From positions 1,663,501 to 1,727,500 of the forward strand of contig NC_015675.1 in assembly GCF_000176035.2 (NCBI RefSeq): a stretch of DNA of 64,000 bases. Reading direction: 5' to 3'. This DNA is from Mesorhizobium opportunistum WSM2075 (GTDB lineage: Bacteria; Pseudomonadota; Alphaproteobacteria; Rhizobiales; Rhizobiaceae). Shown in pieces: positions 26,779 to 37,084 of this stretch. A program made the translations under genes and the position numbers. Each line of letters starts with the position of its first letter. Positions within the stretch are counted from its first letter, which is position 1. A model generated the notes under the pieces. It was not told the origin of the DNA and ran no database searches. It saw nothing but the letters and a program-made list of their open reading frames with translations.

Positions 26779-28059
26779 TCACCGACGCCGCAGCAGGCTC
26801 TTCATGCGGTTGCGCAGCAGGCGGGCCATGTTGCGGGTTTCACGGTAGAGATGCAGCTGCGAGGCGGCCTGGCGCGCCAGGCGGTCGGCGTCCGGCGTCA
26901 GTCCGATCACCAGCGTGCCGATCGGCTTGCGCTCGGTCCACAGCCGGCTCATCACCGGATGGTCCGGCACGGCGCAGGAATCGGTCATCATGATGTTGGG
27001 ATCGTCGAGGTGCTGCTTCGTCACTTCGATCATCAACAGCGTGCCCGGCGAATAGGCGGCCAACGTCTCGTCATAGGCCGTCTTCCAGGTATAGGCGACG
27101 CCGGCTTCGACGAAGACGATCAGGCAGGCGATGGTGCGGCCGTCGAGCGTCAGCGAATGGATGCGGCACATGTCCTGCTCGGCGAGCCGATGCACGGCCT
27201 CGCGCGCGAAGGCGGCGCGGAAACGGTCGATCGCCATGGCGGTGCGCTCGCGGCCCTTCCAGCCGGACGCTTCCAGCGTCAGGAAGCTTTCGATGGCGTG
27301 GCGGATCTCTTCGGGGCCGCGCGCCACCACATGCTCCAGCTTGCCGAGGTCGCCGAGGCGCCGCTTCAGGCGGCGGAATTCGCGGTAATGGTGCGCGCGC
27401 AGCGAGGCCTTCAGATAGTCGTCGCCGTCGAGTTCGCTCTCCAGCGCGGGGCGCTGCGTCTGGCCGGTGGTGACCAGCATCAGGCCGCGTGTCTCGGCCA
27501 CGGTGCCAAGCAGGCTCGCCACCGGACCGTCGAGCCTGATGTCGGGCAGGACGAAGACCTTCGGCAGCTTCAGGTGCGGGCGCGACAGCATCGCGAAGAA
27601 ATCCTCGACCACGCCGACCGGATCGTCGCGGTCGATCAGCGGCGTGCCGAGCGGACCGAACGGGCTCGACCAGGTGCGCATGACCGGAACGCCAAGCGGC
27701 ACCACCGGGCGTTCCACCGAGAACGGCACCAGGAGGCGCAGCCGGTTGCGGTATTCGTCGCCGTCGCGGATCACCGCCAGCCGCACCTCGCGATCCTCCA
27801 GCCGGGGCATGGCCGGAGCCAGGAAACGCGGGTTGAAGAAAACGTTCGGCTCGATCGTGCGGGCGCAGAGATAATCCAGTTCCTCGACCAGGTCGAAGCC
27901 GGCCGATGCCGGATAGATGGCGAGCTTGCGCTCGGGCCGGTTGTTGGCGAGGATTTCGATATGGGCAGGGTCGGCGTCGCGCGCCAGCCCGGCAAGGCCG
28001 GACACCATGGCGCCGGCCGTACCGCCACTGGTTTCCTCGAGCAGGGGGACTGCGGCCAT
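26779..28059 (-). CDS. CelD/BcsL-like GNAT acyltransferase
   Basis: A 426-residue protein starting MAAVPLLEETSGG. The C-terminal half (about 210-370) is a GNAT fold of the class found in proteins linked to cellulose or other exopolysaccharide synthesis, with FLTLEASGWKGRERTA followed by CRIHSLTLDGRTIACLIVF. It probably transfers an acyl group to a polysaccharide precursor. Its ATG overlaps the stop of the flippase gene by one base (TGATG), so the two are co-translated. The acceptor is unknown. Confidence 0.75.
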   Translation of the reverse strand: MAAVPLLEETSGGTAGAMVSGLAGLARDADPAHIEILANNRPERKLAIYPASAGFDLVEELDYLCARTIEPNVFFNPRFLAPAMPRLEDREVRLAVIRDGDEYRNRLRLLVPFSVERPVVPLGVPVMRTWSSPFGPLGTPLIDRDDPVGVVEDFFAMLSRPHLKLPKVFVLPDIRLDGPVASLLGTVAETRGLMLVTTGQTQRPALESELDGDDYLKASLRAHHYREFRRLKRRLGDLGKLEHVVARGPEEIRHAIESFLTLEASGWKGRERTAMAIDRFRAAFAREAVHRLAEQDMCRIHSLTLDGRTIACLIVFVEAGVAYTWKTAYDETLAAYSPGTLLMIEVTKQHLDDPNIMMTDSCAVPDHPVMSRLWTERKPIGTLVIGLTPDADRLARQAASQLHLYRETRNMARLLRNRMKSLLRRR

Positions 28060-29459
28060 CACGCGGCTCCTTTGACTGGCACGAAGATCGCCATGACGAT
28101 GCCGAGCTTGCGCCAGACCGTGAAAGACAGCGCGCCGGCCTCGAAGATCATGGCGAAGGCGGTGGCCATCGCCGCGCCCCACAGGCCGAAGAGCGGGATG
28201 AGCACGACGTTGAGGCCGATGTTGAAGGCCAATGTCATGGCATAGACGGCGGCACAGATGTTCTGGTTGCCGCTCATGGTGAGCAGGCTCTCGCAAGGCC
28301 CGACGGCGGCGCGCGCCACGACGCCGAAGACGAGCAGGAACAAGAGCGGATAGCCCGATGTGAATTCGGGACCGAACAGCACCAGCATCGGTTCGCCCAG
28401 CGCCAGCACCAGCAGCGCCATCAGCAGCGAGGGCCAGAAGGTCCACGACACCGTCTCGCGGGCGAAGGCTGCAAGCTTTTCGGGCTCGCCATGGGTGAAC
28501 TGCGCGTAGCGCTGGGCGACGCCGGCCTTGACCGCGAAATAGACGAAATGCACCAGCGCCAGCGTCTTGACCGTGGCGAAATAGACGGCGACGTCATTGG
28601 GATCCATATAGGCGCCGACCATCAGCACATCGGCGTTGGTGAGCAGGAAGAAGAAGCTCTCGACCAGGAAGATCGGCAGCGAGACGACGAACCATTGCGC
28701 GAAATGCACCTTCATCGGCCCAGCGGGGATCTTCCGCTCCATGCGCTGGGTGACGCCGATGAGTTGGGCGAGCGTGGTGACATAGGTGGCGGCGATCGAG
28801 GCGAAGATCGCTGTCTTGGCGTCGGGCGCGTAGCCGGCGAAAAGCATCAGCGCCATGAACAGCAGGATCAGCACGGGGCGTATCAGGTAGGTCGGCGACA
28901 GGGCGAACAGCGCCCATGAATTGGCCCGCGCCAGCCCTTGCAGCAGGTCCGACAGCGCGATCATCGGCAGGCAGATGACGCCCAGGACGAACGGTATCAC
29001 GTAGTAGTTCTCGATCCATGGTGCGGCCAGCCAGACGCCCAGCGCGCCGAGCCCGGCGATGATCGTCGAGGCGATCAGCACGAACAGGCGGCTGGCGACG
29101 ACGATGCCGCGCAGCTCATCCATCAGGCCGCGCTCGCGGTATTCGGGGATGAAGCGGATGACCGAGGTGTGGAAGCCGAGGCAGGCGAGGTTGCCGACGA
29201 TGACCATCGTCACCCAGACGAGGACGAAGATGCCGTATTCGAACGAGCCCATCCAGCGCGCCATCAGCACCTGGCTGACGAAGGCGATGACGGCGCTGAC
29301 GATGCGAATGGAGAAGGCGATAACCGACATGCGGCCGGCTTCGCCGCGCTCGTCGGCGGTGAACAGCACGGCATCGATGCGGTCGAGCAACGGCCCCATG
29401 CGCAGCGCCAAGCGCTGCGGCAAGAACCGCCCGGCAGTCGTGGCCGCGGAAAAGCGCAC
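28059..29459 (-). CDS. Polysaccharide flippase (Wzx/MATE-like)
   Basis: A 466-residue membrane protein with about 12-14 spans of the polysaccharide transport superfamily (RfbX/Wzx). It would move lipid-linked oligosaccharides across the inner membrane. A soluble N-terminal stretch of about 45 residues precedes the first span. The start is read as GTG at 29459 with GGAGAAAA upstream; ATG at 29399 would give a 446-residue form. Together with the acyltransferase it forms a two-gene polysaccharide unit without glycosyltransferases nearby. Confidence 0.8.
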   Translation of the reverse strand: MRFSAATTAGRFLPQRLALRMGPLLDRIDAVLFTADERGEAGRMSVIAFSIRIVSAVIAFVSQVLMARWMGSFEYGIFVLVWVTMVIVGNLACLGFHTSVIRFIPEYRERGLMDELRGIVVASRLFVLIASTIIAGLGALGVWLAAPWIENYYVIPFVLGVICLPMIALSDLLQGLARANSWALFALSPTYLIRPVLILLFMALMLFAGYAPDAKTAIFASIAATYVTTLAQLIGVTQRMERKIPAGPMKVHFAQWFVVSLPIFLVESFFFLLTNADVLMVGAYMDPNDVAVYFATVKTLALVHFVYFAVKAGVAQRYAQFTHGEPEKLAAFARETVSWTFWPSLLMALLVLALGEPMLVLFGPEFTSGYPLLFLLVFGVVARAAVGPCESLLTMSGNQNICAAVYAMTLAFNIGLNVVLIPLFGLWGAAMATAFAMIFEAGALSFTVWRKLGIVMAIFVPVKGAA

Positions 29460-29556
29460 CCCGAATTTTCTCCGTTTTCCGCCTCTTTTTCAGGGTTGGG
29501 TGTAGCGGAGACACATTAAGAAAACGTGGGCGGGGAGCTTCCTTCGCTCGTTCGTG

Positions 29557-29726
29557 AGGAGAAGGTGCCGGCAGGCGGATGGGCAGCGCCAGCTTTCGCA
29601 GAATCGGGCTGATGTGGGCAGGGTGAGGGAAATTATCCCCGGACGAAATGGCTTCACGGGGACTGCGTGTGGCGCTGCCCCTCATCCGCCCTTCGGGCAC
29701 CTTCTCCCCGTGGAACGGGGAGAAGG
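29557..29726. repeat. RIME-like mosaic palindromic element downstream of secA
   Basis: The left arm (29557-29591, AGGAGAAGGTGCCGGCAGG onward) matches the reverse complement of 29670-29708 with small gaps, giving a long imperfect palindrome around about 80 bp. A second hairpin, CTTCTCCCCG/CGGGGAGAAG, overlaps the right arm and runs to 29726. The modules resemble rhizobial intergenic mosaic elements. It fills the gap between secA and the flippase gene. Confidence 0.75.
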
Positions 29727-29737
29727 AAAGCGCAGCC

Positions 29738-32470
29738 TTAGACAAACGCTCCATGACAATGCTTGTACTTCTTCCCCGAGCCGCAGGGGCAGGCTTCGTT
29801 GCGGCCGACCTTGCCCCAGGTGGCCTGGTTGTTCGGGTCACGGTCCTCGGGGGCGACGATGGCGTTTTGCTCCTGGCGCACCAGGAGGGCGGTCTCGCCG
29901 TCGCCGAAATCATTCTCGCCGGTGGTGCCGTCGATATGGCTGCCGAACATGTCGGGGGCTTCCGGAGGCGGTGCTTCGGCGGCCTGGCGGACCAGTTCGA
30001 CGCGCATCAGCTGCGCGGTGACGGCCTGGCGCAGATTGCCCAGCATCGCCTGGAACAGCTCGAAGGCCTCGCTCTTGTACTCCTGCAGCGGATCGCGCTG
30101 GGCGTAGCCTCGGAAGCCGACGACGGAGCGAAGGTGGTCGAGGTTGACGATGTGCTCGCGCCACAGATGGTCGAGCGTCTGCAGCACGACCGAACGCTCG
30201 ACATAGTTCATCACCTCCGGGCCGAAGCGTTCGGCGCGTTCCTTGGCGGCGGCCTCGGCGGCCTGGGTGATGCGCTCGCGGATGTCGTCCTCGGCGATGC
30301 CTTCTTCCTTGGCCCAGTCCTCGATCGGCAGGTCGAGATTGAGGAATTCGGCGACCTCTGCCTTCAGGCCGGCGACATCCCACTGCTCGGCATAGGCGTT
30401 TTCGGGGATGGCCTTGGCGACGATTTCGTCGATGACGCCTTCGCGCATCTCGGCGATGGTTTCGGAGAGGCCTTCGCCGTCCATCAATTCGATGCGCTGC
30501 TCGAACACGACCTTGCGCTGGTCGTTGGAGACGTCGTCATACTTCAACAAGTTCTTGCGGATGTCGAAGTTGCGCGCCTCGACCTTCTTCTGCGCCTTTT
30601 CCAGCGCCTTGTTGATCCAGGGATGGATGATCGCCTCGTCTTCCTTGAGGCCGAGCTTCTGCAGCATGCCATCCATGCGCTCGGAGCCGAAGATGCGCAT
30701 CAGGTCGTCCTGCAGCGACAGGAAGAATTTCGAGCGGCCGGGGTCGCCCTGGCGGCCTGAGCGGCCACGAAGCTGGTTGTCGATGCGGCGCGATTCATGG
30801 CGTTCGGTGGCCAGCACGTAAAGGCCGCCGGCGGCCAGCGCCTTCTCCTTCAGCCGCTCGACATCGGCGTTGATCTCTTTTTCCCGCGCCTCGCGCTCGG
30901 GGCCTTCAGGCATGTCGCCCAGTTCCTCGGCGATGCGCATCTCGGCATTGCCACCGAGCTTGATGTCGGTGCCGCGGCCGGCCATGTTGGTGGCGATGGT
31001 GATGGCGCCGGGCTTGCCGGCCTGGGCAACGATGGCCGCCTCGCGCTCATGGTGGCGGGCGTTCAGCACCTCGAAGTCCTTGAAGCCTTCCTTGCGCAGG
31101 CGCTCGGCCAGCTGCTCGGACTTCTCGATCGAGGTCGTGCCGACCAGCGTCGGCTGGCCCTTGGCACTGGCCTCGCGGATCTCCTTGACGATCGCCTTGT
31201 ACTTCTCCTCGACCGTCCGGTAGACCTCGTCGTCCTCGTCTATGCGGATGACCGGCAGGTTGGTCGGGATCTCGGTGACTTCGAGGCCGTAGATGTTGCC
31301 GAATTCCTCGGCCTCGGTCAGCGCCGTGCCGGTCATGCCGGAAAGCTTCTTGTAGAGGCGGAAGTAGTTCTGGAAGGTGACTGAGGCCAGCGTCTGGTTC
31401 TCCGGCTGGATCGCCACATGCTCCTTGGCTTCCAGCGCCTGGTGCAGGCCTTCCGAATAGCGGCGGCCGGGCATCATGCGGCCGGTGAACTCGTCGATGA
31501 TGACGATCTCGCCGTTGCGCACGATGTAGTCCTTGTCACGCTGGAACAGGCGGTGCGCCTTCAGCGCGTTGTTGACGTGGTGGACGATGGCGACGTTCTC
31601 GACGTCGTAGAGCGACTCGCCCTTCAAAAGGTCGGCGTCGCGCAGCAGGTTCTCCAGCTTCTCGGTGCCTTCCTCGGTGAAGATCGAGGTCTTCTGCTTC
31701 TCGTCGATCTCATAATCCTGCGGCTGCAGCTGGATGATGAAGGTGTCGATGGTGTTGTACATTTCCGAACGGTCCTCGAGCGGACCGGAAATGATCAGCG
31801 GCGTGCGCGCCTCGTCGACCAGGATCGAATCGACTTCGTCGACGATCGCGTAATTGTGACCGCGCTGCACCATCTGGGCGCGCTCGTATTTCATGTTGTC
31901 GCGCAGATAGTCGAAGCCGAGTTCGTTGTTGGTGGCATAGGTGACGTCGGACGCGTAGGCGACGCGGCGCTCTTCGTCCGACAGGCCGTGGACGATGACG
32001 CCGACCGAGAGGCCGAGGAATTTGTAGACCCGGCCCATCCATTCGGAGTCACGGGTGGCGAGATAGTCGTTGACGGTAACGACATGGACGCCATTGCCGG
32101 CGAGTGCGTTGAGGTAGACCGGCAGCGTCGCGACCAGCGTCTTGCCCTCGCCGGTGCGCATCTCGGCGATGCCGCCATTGTGCAGCACCATGCCGCCGAT
32201 CAGCTGGACGTCGAAAGGGCGCATGCCGAGCACGCGGCGCGCCGCTTCGCGGGCGGTGGCGAAGGCCGGGACCAGAAGGTCGTCAAGGCTGGCGCCATTG
32301 GCGATATCCTGGCGGAACTTTGCCGTGCGGCCGGCAAGCTCGGCGTCGGAAAGAGCCCGCATCTCGTTTTCCATGGCGTTGATCGCCTCGACGCGGGGCC
32401 GGGTCGATTTGACCCGACGGTCGTTGGAGGAACCGAAAACCTTACGGGCGAGACCGCCGAGACTGACCAT
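29738..32470 (-). CDS. secA: Preprotein translocase ATPase SecA
   Basis: A full-length 910-residue SecA. Walker A MRTGEGKT (104-111), DEAD-type Walker B with [17 protein letters not shown], nucleotide-binding domain 2 with [19 protein letters not shown], helical scaffold and wing domains, and the C-terminal zinc site [13 protein letters not shown] (Cys894, Cys896, Cys905, His906) that binds SecB. It drives protein export through SecYEG. It diverges from the parvulin gene, 262 bp away. Downstream lies a mosaic repeat. Confidence 0.98.
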   Translation of the reverse strand: MVSLGGLARKVFGSSNDRRVKSTRPRVEAINAMENEMRALSDAELAGRTAKFRQDIANGASLDDLLVPAFATAREAARRVLGMRPFDVQLIGGMVLHNGGIAEMRTGEGKTLVATLPVYLNALAGNGVHVVTVNDYLATRDSEWMGRVYKFLGLSVGVIVHGLSDEERRVAYASDVTYATNNELGFDYLRDNMKYERAQMVQRGHNYAIVDEVDSILVDEARTPLIISGPLEDRSEMYNTIDTFIIQLQPQDYEIDEKQKTSIFTEEGTEKLENLLRDADLLKGESLYDVENVAIVHHVNNALKAHRLFQRDKDYIVRNGEIVIIDEFTGRMMPGRRYSEGLHQALEAKEHVAIQPENQTLASVTFQNYFRLYKKLSGMTGTALTEAEEFGNIYGLEVTEIPTNLPVIRIDEDDEVYRTVEEKYKAIVKEIREASAKGQPTLVGTTSIEKSEQLAERLRKEGFKDFEVLNARHHEREAAIVAQAGKPGAITIATNMAGRGTDIKLGGNAEMRIAEELGDMPEGPEREAREKEINADVERLKEKALAAGGLYVLATERHESRRIDNQLRGRSGRQGDPGRSKFFLSLQDDLMRIFGSERMDGMLQKLGLKEDEAIIHPWINKALEKAQKKVEARNFDIRKNLLKYDDVSNDQRKVVFEQRIELMDGEGLSETIAEMREGVIDEIVAKAIPENAYAEQWDVAGLKAEVAEFLNLDLPIEDWAKEEGIAEDDIRERITQAAEAAAKERAERFGPEVMNYVERSVVLQTLDHLWREHIVNLDHLRSVVGFRGYAQRDPLQEYKSEAFELFQAMLGNLRQAVTAQLMRVELVRQAAEAPPPEAPDMFGSHIDGTTGENDFGDGETALLVRQEQNAIVAPEDRDPNNQATWGKVGRNEACPCGSGKKYKHCHGAFV

Positions 32471-32732
32471 CCAATGGTCCTTTCGATAGAATTCTCAATC
32501 TTGAGACAGGCGCCGGTCGGCCCCATCAAATCCGCGTGAACGCACCGCTTGAATGCGGGCAAACACAAAAAGCGCCCGGAAAACGGTTCTGGACGCCAAG
32601 TCGTTGGACAGATAAGAGGGGGCTCAACTGATGTCAACGCCGCGCTGGCCCTGCCGGTCGCGCCAAATTCCGCCACAATCTGGCTGATCTGGAAGCCGTC
32701 CCTCCTTACAATCCTCCACCGGAGTCATCCTT

Positions 32733-33662
32733 ATGTCCTTGTTGTTCCGCCGTGCGTCGCTTGCCAGCCTTGGTCTGGCTTTCGGGCTGTCGGCTCTTAG
32801 CCTGTCGCCGCTGATGGCGCAGGAGACCGCTCCGGCTCCCGCGCCGGCCGATGCGGCAGCTCCAACACCCGCGGCGGCGCCGGTCGACCCGAATGCCGTG
32901 GTCGCCACCGTCAACGGCCAGCCTTTGACCGAAGCCGACCTCATGCTTGCCGAAGGCGAGCTGTCGCAGCAGTTCGCGCAGCTGCCGCCCGAACAGCGCC
33001 GCGCCGCGGCACTTTCGGCGGCCATCGAGATCCGCGTCATGGCCGCCCAGGCCGTCACCACCGGTCTCGACAAGGATCCCGACTTCCAGCGCCGCATGGC
33101 CTTCCTGCAGCAGCGCGCGCTGCATGGCGAGATGGTCGAGAAGGGCGTCGTTGCCAAGGTCACCGATGCCGAAGTCCGCGCCCGCTACGACCAGGAGATC
33201 GCCAACACGCCGCCGGTCAACGAGGTGCATGCCCGTCACATCCTCGTGAAGACGAAGGAAGAGGCAGAGGCGATCATCAAGCAGCTCGATGGCGGCGCCG
33301 ACTTCCAGAAGCTCGCCAACGAGCACACCAGCGATCCCTCGGGCAAGACCAGCGGCGGCGACCTCGGCTGGTTCGGACCTGGCCAGATGGTGCCGGAATT
33401 CGACAAGGCTGCCTTCGCGCTCGAGGTCGGCAAATACACCGAACAGCCGGTGCAGTCGCAGTTCGGCTGGCACGTCATCAAGCTCGAAGACAAGCGCACC
33501 AAGCAGCCGCCGGCCTTCGACGACGTCAAGGACCAGGCCAAGCAGGCGGTCATCCGCGACAAGTATTTCGCCCTGGTCAAGTCGCTGCGCGCCGGAGCCA
33601 AGGTCGAGATCCCCGATGTCAAGCTGAAGCAGGCCGTCGATACGATGGAAGCCGGCAAGTAA
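32733..33662 (+). CDS. Periplasmic parvulin-type peptidyl-prolyl isomerase
   Basis: A 309-residue protein with a signal peptide (cleavage likely after LMA, about residue 30), an Ala/Pro-rich linker, an N-terminal SurA-like helical region (about 48-145) and a parvulin (rotamase) domain (about 150-250) with VHARHILVKTKEEAEA, GGDLGWFGPGQMVPEF and FGWHVIKLED. It assists folding of exported and outer-membrane proteins. Divergent pairing with secA fits that role. A strong terminator follows. Confidence 0.92.
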   Translation: MSLLFRRASLASLGLAFGLSALSLSPLMAQETAPAPAPADAAAPTPAAAPVDPNAVVATVNGQPLTEADLMLAEGELSQQFAQLPPEQRRAAALSAAIEIRVMAAQAVTTGLDKDPDFQRRMAFLQQRALHGEMVEKGVVAKVTDAEVRARYDQEIANTPPVNEVHARHILVKTKEEAEAIIKQLDGGADFQKLANEHTSDPSGKTSGGDLGWFGPGQMVPEFDKAAFALEVGKYTEQPVQSQFGWHVIKLEDKRTKQPPAFDDVKDQAKQAVIRDKYFALVKSLRAGAKVEIPDVKLKQAVDTMEAGK

Positions 33663-33680
33663 GCCTGAACGAGGTTTTCA

Positions 33681-33717
33681 AAGGGGCGCGGCAGCCAAGG
33701 GTTGCCGCGCCCTTTTT
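33681..33717 (+). terminator. Intrinsic terminator after the parvulin gene
   Basis: GGGCGCGGCA (33684-33693) pairs with TGCCGCGCCC (33703-33712) around a 9-nt loop and is followed by TTTTT. Flanking A/T pairs let it also work weakly on the opposite strand for the convergent tetR gene. Confidence 0.9.
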
Positions 33718-33727
33718 CTAGCCGCCG

Positions 33728-34327
33728 CTATCTGCCTGATGCCGCTATGCCTTGCAGGAGATAGTGGACCACCTTGCGTATCGTCGCCTCGGGCTCATCG
33801 AGCTGGTTGGTCAGGAGATGCCGCCAGGCATAGGAAGCGACGAGGTCGGCGACCACGCCCGGATCGATATCGGCCGCGACCTCCGCCCTGGCCTTGGCGC
33901 GCTCGATGATCTGCGCGGTATGGGCGCGGCGTCCGCTGGCATAGCTGGCAAGGGCTGTCGCCGCGGTTTCGTCCGTCTGCGCCTCGGCGATCAGCGACCT
34001 GAACACGCTGCCCGACGATGTCTCGCGCCAATGGGCGAAGAGGTTCTCCAGGAAGCCGACAAGATCCTCCTCCAGTTTTCCGGTATCGGGCACATCGACG
34101 CGTTTCTGGCGCTGGTAGACTTCGAGCAGCAATGCCGCCTTGCTCGGCCACCAGCGGTAGATGGTCGGCTTGCCGGCACGGGCGCGGCGCGCCACGGCTT
34201 CGATCGAGAAACCGGCATAGCCGGCCTCGACCAGCACGGCTTCGGCGGCTTCCAGAATGGCTTCGGCGCTGTCGGGATTGCGCCTGGCGCCAATCGATTT
34301 GCGTGCCGGATCCGCGTCCTCGGCCAT
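33728..34327 (-). CDS. TetR-family transcriptional regulator
   Basis: A 199-residue regulator with an N-terminal helix-turn-helix (about 18-60: AILEAAEAVLVEAG, FSIEAVARRARAGKPTIYRWW) and a C-terminal ligand-binding helical domain that includes LIAEAQTD and looks like the TetR_C_11-type. The ATG at 34327 is preferred, with GAGGA 8-9 nt upstream; earlier in-frame ATGs have no ribosome site. It is 112 bp downstream of the caspase-like gene, same strand, and might control it. Its ligand is unknown. Confidence 0.85.
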   Translation of the reverse strand: MAEDADPARKSIGARRNPDSAEAILEAAEAVLVEAGYAGFSIEAVARRARAGKPTIYRWWPSKAALLLEVYQRQKRVDVPDTGKLEEDLVGFLENLFAHWRETSSGSVFRSLIAEAQTDETAATALASYASGRRAHTAQIIERAKARAEVAADIDPGVVADLVASYAWRHLLTNQLDEPEATIRKVVHYLLQGIAASGR

Positions 34328-34439
34328 TCCCGTCGTCCTCGCCAACACTTTCGCGGCAATCATAGGTGAGCACGCGATGAAACGAAACGGGCCGTTTTTC
34401 AACGAATCAGGCGAAGCCGCAGGGCGATCGTCCCGCCGT

Positions 34440-35669
34440 TCATTGCACCGCTTGAGAGGTTTCCGACTCGATGCGCCACCCGTCCTCGGCCTTGACCAGC
34501 CCGAGCGTGATGCGCGCCTTGCCGGTCAGCCGTGCCGCCGACTTGTCCTTCGGCACATAGTCGTAGCGCATGGCGAAAGCGGCATCGGCGCGATCCTCCC
34601 CATGCGGCGTGATCTCCAGGCTGCCGGATTCCAGGCCAAGCGACCACGAAGCCCATTGCGCAAACCAGTCGGCCTTCATCTTGAGGATGGCGGCGGCGTC
34701 GTAGCGTGTGCCGAAAATGGAGGCGGACGAACCGTAGAGCCGCCGGACGGTGTCGGCCATCGCCCTGGTGTCCGGCGCCAGATAATCCTGGCGCAGGAAT
34801 TTTTCGATCGAGGCTTTGTCGTCGCCCACGGAGCGCTCGAGTGCAGCGACCTGCGGGGCTGGCGCGGGCGCCGCCGCCACCTTGGGCGACAGCACCGGCC
34901 CGCCGCCCGGCACGAACTCGAAGCGTTCGAGCAGCGAACCCTGTTCCCATGGTCGCTGGGCCTCGCGCGTTTGCGAGACCACGTCGCGGCGCACCGCGAT
35001 CATCATGTCGTTGATGCTCTGGCCGGGCTCGGCGATGTGCCGCAGCAAGGCGGCGGCGAAGGGCGAGTTGCGCCCGGTACCGTCCATGGCGACCGCACCC
35101 GGCGCCGTCGAGAAGGCGATGAAGGAGCCGCGCGTCGAATCGAATTGCGCCAGCCCTGCCAGCGCGGTCGCCGAGCGGGTTGTGGCGCTGCGGCTCAGGC
35201 TGCGGGCAAACGGATTGTTGCGGCAGGCATCGAGAAACACCAGGCTGACCTTGGTCTGCTGTTCCATGATGTCGAGGACTTCGTCGATCGGCACCGCTTC
35301 GAGCTGGAGCTTCACCGGCATGTCGAGCCTGGCGTCGACCGGCACCACGTAATTGCGGCCGTCGACCTGCAGGCCATGGCCGGCATAGTAGAAAAGCCCG
35401 GCGCCGGCGCCCTGCAGGGCATCCGAGAACTCGCCGATCTTGCGTTCGAGCTCGCGCTTGCCGAGATCGTTGCCTTCGATGACCTCGAAGCCGATCGAGC
35501 GCAGCTTATCGGCGATATCGAGTGCGTCGTTCACCGGATTGGCGAGCGTGCCGGCTTCGGCATAGGTGCCGTTGCCGATGACGAGCGCGACGCGCCGTTG
35601 CGGCTCAGCGTCGGCGCTCAGCAGCAAAAGTCCCAGAAACGCCCAAGCGAGGATCGCAAGCCTGCCCAT
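34440..35669 (-). CDS. Caspase-family (C14) protease with C-terminal NTF2-like region
   Basis: A 409-residue secreted or periplasmic protein: signal peptide (residues 1-21, cleavage near ADA), then a caspase/metacaspase p20-like domain (about 25-260) with the dyad His98 (YYAGHG) and Cys149 (FLDACRNNPF). After a Pro/Ala linker (about 265-285) a region of about 120 residues with YGSSASIFGTRYDAAAIL and WRIESE looks NTF2/SnoaL-like. Bacterial orthocaspases cut after Arg/Lys; the target here is unknown. The long open frame upstream of 35669 is a shadow of argJ. It diverges from argJ. Confidence 0.85.
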   Translation of the reverse strand: MGRLAILAWAFLGLLLLSADAEPQRRVALVIGNGTYAEAGTLANPVNDALDIADKLRSIGFEVIEGNDLGKRELERKIGEFSDALQGAGAGLFYYAGHGLQVDGRNYVVPVDARLDMPVKLQLEAVPIDEVLDIMEQQTKVSLVFLDACRNNPFARSLSRSATTRSATALAGLAQFDSTRGSFIAFSTAPGAVAMDGTGRNSPFAAALLRHIAEPGQSINDMMIAVRRDVVSQTREAQRPWEQGSLLERFEFVPGGGPVLSPKVAAAPAPAPQVAALERSVGDDKASIEKFLRQDYLAPDTRAMADTVRRLYGSSASIFGTRYDAAAILKMKADWFAQWASWSLGLESGSLEITPHGEDRADAAFAMRYDYVPKDKSAARLTGKARITLGLVKAEDGWRIESETSQAVQ

Positions 35670-35837
35670 GGGAAGCGATGATAGCGCCACAGTCCCCGGC
35701 GATGCCAACAGATTTGAAACGCAAGCTTGATCCACGGTGGTTTCGCGCCCGGCAGACGCGGCGAAAACGCCCTTGCGCAGGGGCTCCGTATCGGGCAAAC
35801 CGGCCTTCCCCTTGCGATTTTCCCGCCCGAGGTCCCC

Positions 35838-37079
35838 ATGTCCACGACGATTTCGCCGCTCGCGCCGAAGAAATACCCCAAGATGCCTGTTATCGAAGGC
35901 GTGCGCATCGCCACCGCCGAAGCGGGGATAAAGTACAAGAACCGCACCGACCTCCTGGCCATGGTCTTCGACGCGGGCACCACGGTCGCGGGCGTGTTCA
36001 CGAAGTCGAAGTGCCCCTCGGCGCCGGTCGATTTCTGCCGGCAGAACCTTGGCGCCGGCAAGGCCCGGGTGCTGGTCGTCAATTCCGGCAACGCCAATGC
36101 CTTCACCGGCAAGAAGGGCCGCGAGTCCACCACGCTGACGGGGGAGGCGGCGGCCAAGGCGGCCGGCTGCACGGCGGGAGAGGTCTTCCTGGCGTCGACC
36201 GGTGTCATCGGCGAACCGCTCGACACCACGAAATTCAGCCATCTGCTGGCCGGCCTGGTCAGCAACGGCAAGCCGGATCTGTGGACCGAGGCGGCCAAGG
36301 CCATCATGACCACGGACACCTATCCGAAAGTGGCGACGCAGACCGTCAAGCTCGGCGACATCGATGTCACCATCAACGGCATTTCCAAGGGCGCCGGCAT
36401 GATCGCGCCGGACATGGCGACGATGCTGTCCTTCGTCGCCACCGATGCGCCGATCGCGGCTCCGGTGCTGCAGGATCTTTTGTCGCGCGGCACCGCCAAG
36501 ACCTTCAACGCCGTCACCGTCGACAGCGACACCTCGACCAGCGACACGCTGCTGATCTTTGCCACCGGCAAGGCTGCCCAACGCGGTGCGCCCGAAATCA
36601 CCGATCCCAGGGATGCCCGTCTCGGCGCGTTCCGCCGGGCGCTCGGCAAGGTGCTGAAGTCGCTGGCGCTGCAGGTGGTGCGTGACGGCGAGGGCGCCCG
36701 CAAGCAGGTCGAGGTCACCGTCACCGGCGCGAAATCGGCCCGCTCGGCCAAGCGCATCGCACTGTCGATCGCCAATTCGCCGCTGGTCAAGACGGCGGTT
36801 GCCGGCGAGGACGCCAATTGGGGCCGCGTCGTCATGGCCGTCGGCAAGGCCGGCGAGCCAGCCGATCGCGACAGGCTGTCGATCTGGTTCGGCGACAACC
36901 GGCTGGCATATGAGGGCGAACGCGATGCGGCCTATTCGGAAGAGAAGACTTCGGCCTACATGAAGCGCGACGACATCCGCATCCGCGCCGATATCGGCAT
37001 CGGCCGCGGCAAGGCGACGGTGTGGACCTGCGATCTCACCAAGGAATATGTCGCCATCAACGGCGATTACAGGAGCTGA
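35838..37079 (+). CDS. argJ: Bifunctional ornithine acetyltransferase/N-acetylglutamate synthase
   Basis: A 413-residue ArgJ. It is made as a proenzyme that cleaves itself between Ala194 and Thr195 (DMATMLSF), freeing Thr195 as nucleophile. [11 protein letters not shown] and the oxyanion-forming STGVIGEP are intact. It recycles acetyl from N-acetylornithine to glutamate in arginine synthesis. The ATG at 35838 follows CCCGAGGTCCCC, and gives the usual length; the frame upstream does not align with ArgJ. Confidence 0.95.
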   Translation: MSTTISPLAPKKYPKMPVIEGVRIATAEAGIKYKNRTDLLAMVFDAGTTVAGVFTKSKCPSAPVDFCRQNLGAGKARVLVVNSGNANAFTGKKGRESTTLTGEAAAKAAGCTAGEVFLASTGVIGEPLDTTKFSHLLAGLVSNGKPDLWTEAAKAIMTTDTYPKVATQTVKLGDIDVTINGISKGAGMIAPDMATMLSFVATDAPIAAPVLQDLLSRGTAKTFNAVTVDSDTSTSDTLLIFATGKAAQRGAPEITDPRDARLGAFRRALGKVLKSLALQVVRDGEGARKQVEVTVTGAKSARSAKRIALSIANSPLVKTAVAGEDANWGRVVMAVGKAGEPADRDRLSIWFGDNRLAYEGERDAAYSEEKTSAYMKRDDIRIRADIGIGRGKATVWTCDLTKEYVAINGDYRS

Positions 37080-37084
37080 TCGCC

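Noticed and set aside
26603..26848. Short open frame starting MAELVDALDSK
   Set aside because: It reads through tRNA-Leu. This peptide is a well-known artefact of tRNA-Leu sequences.
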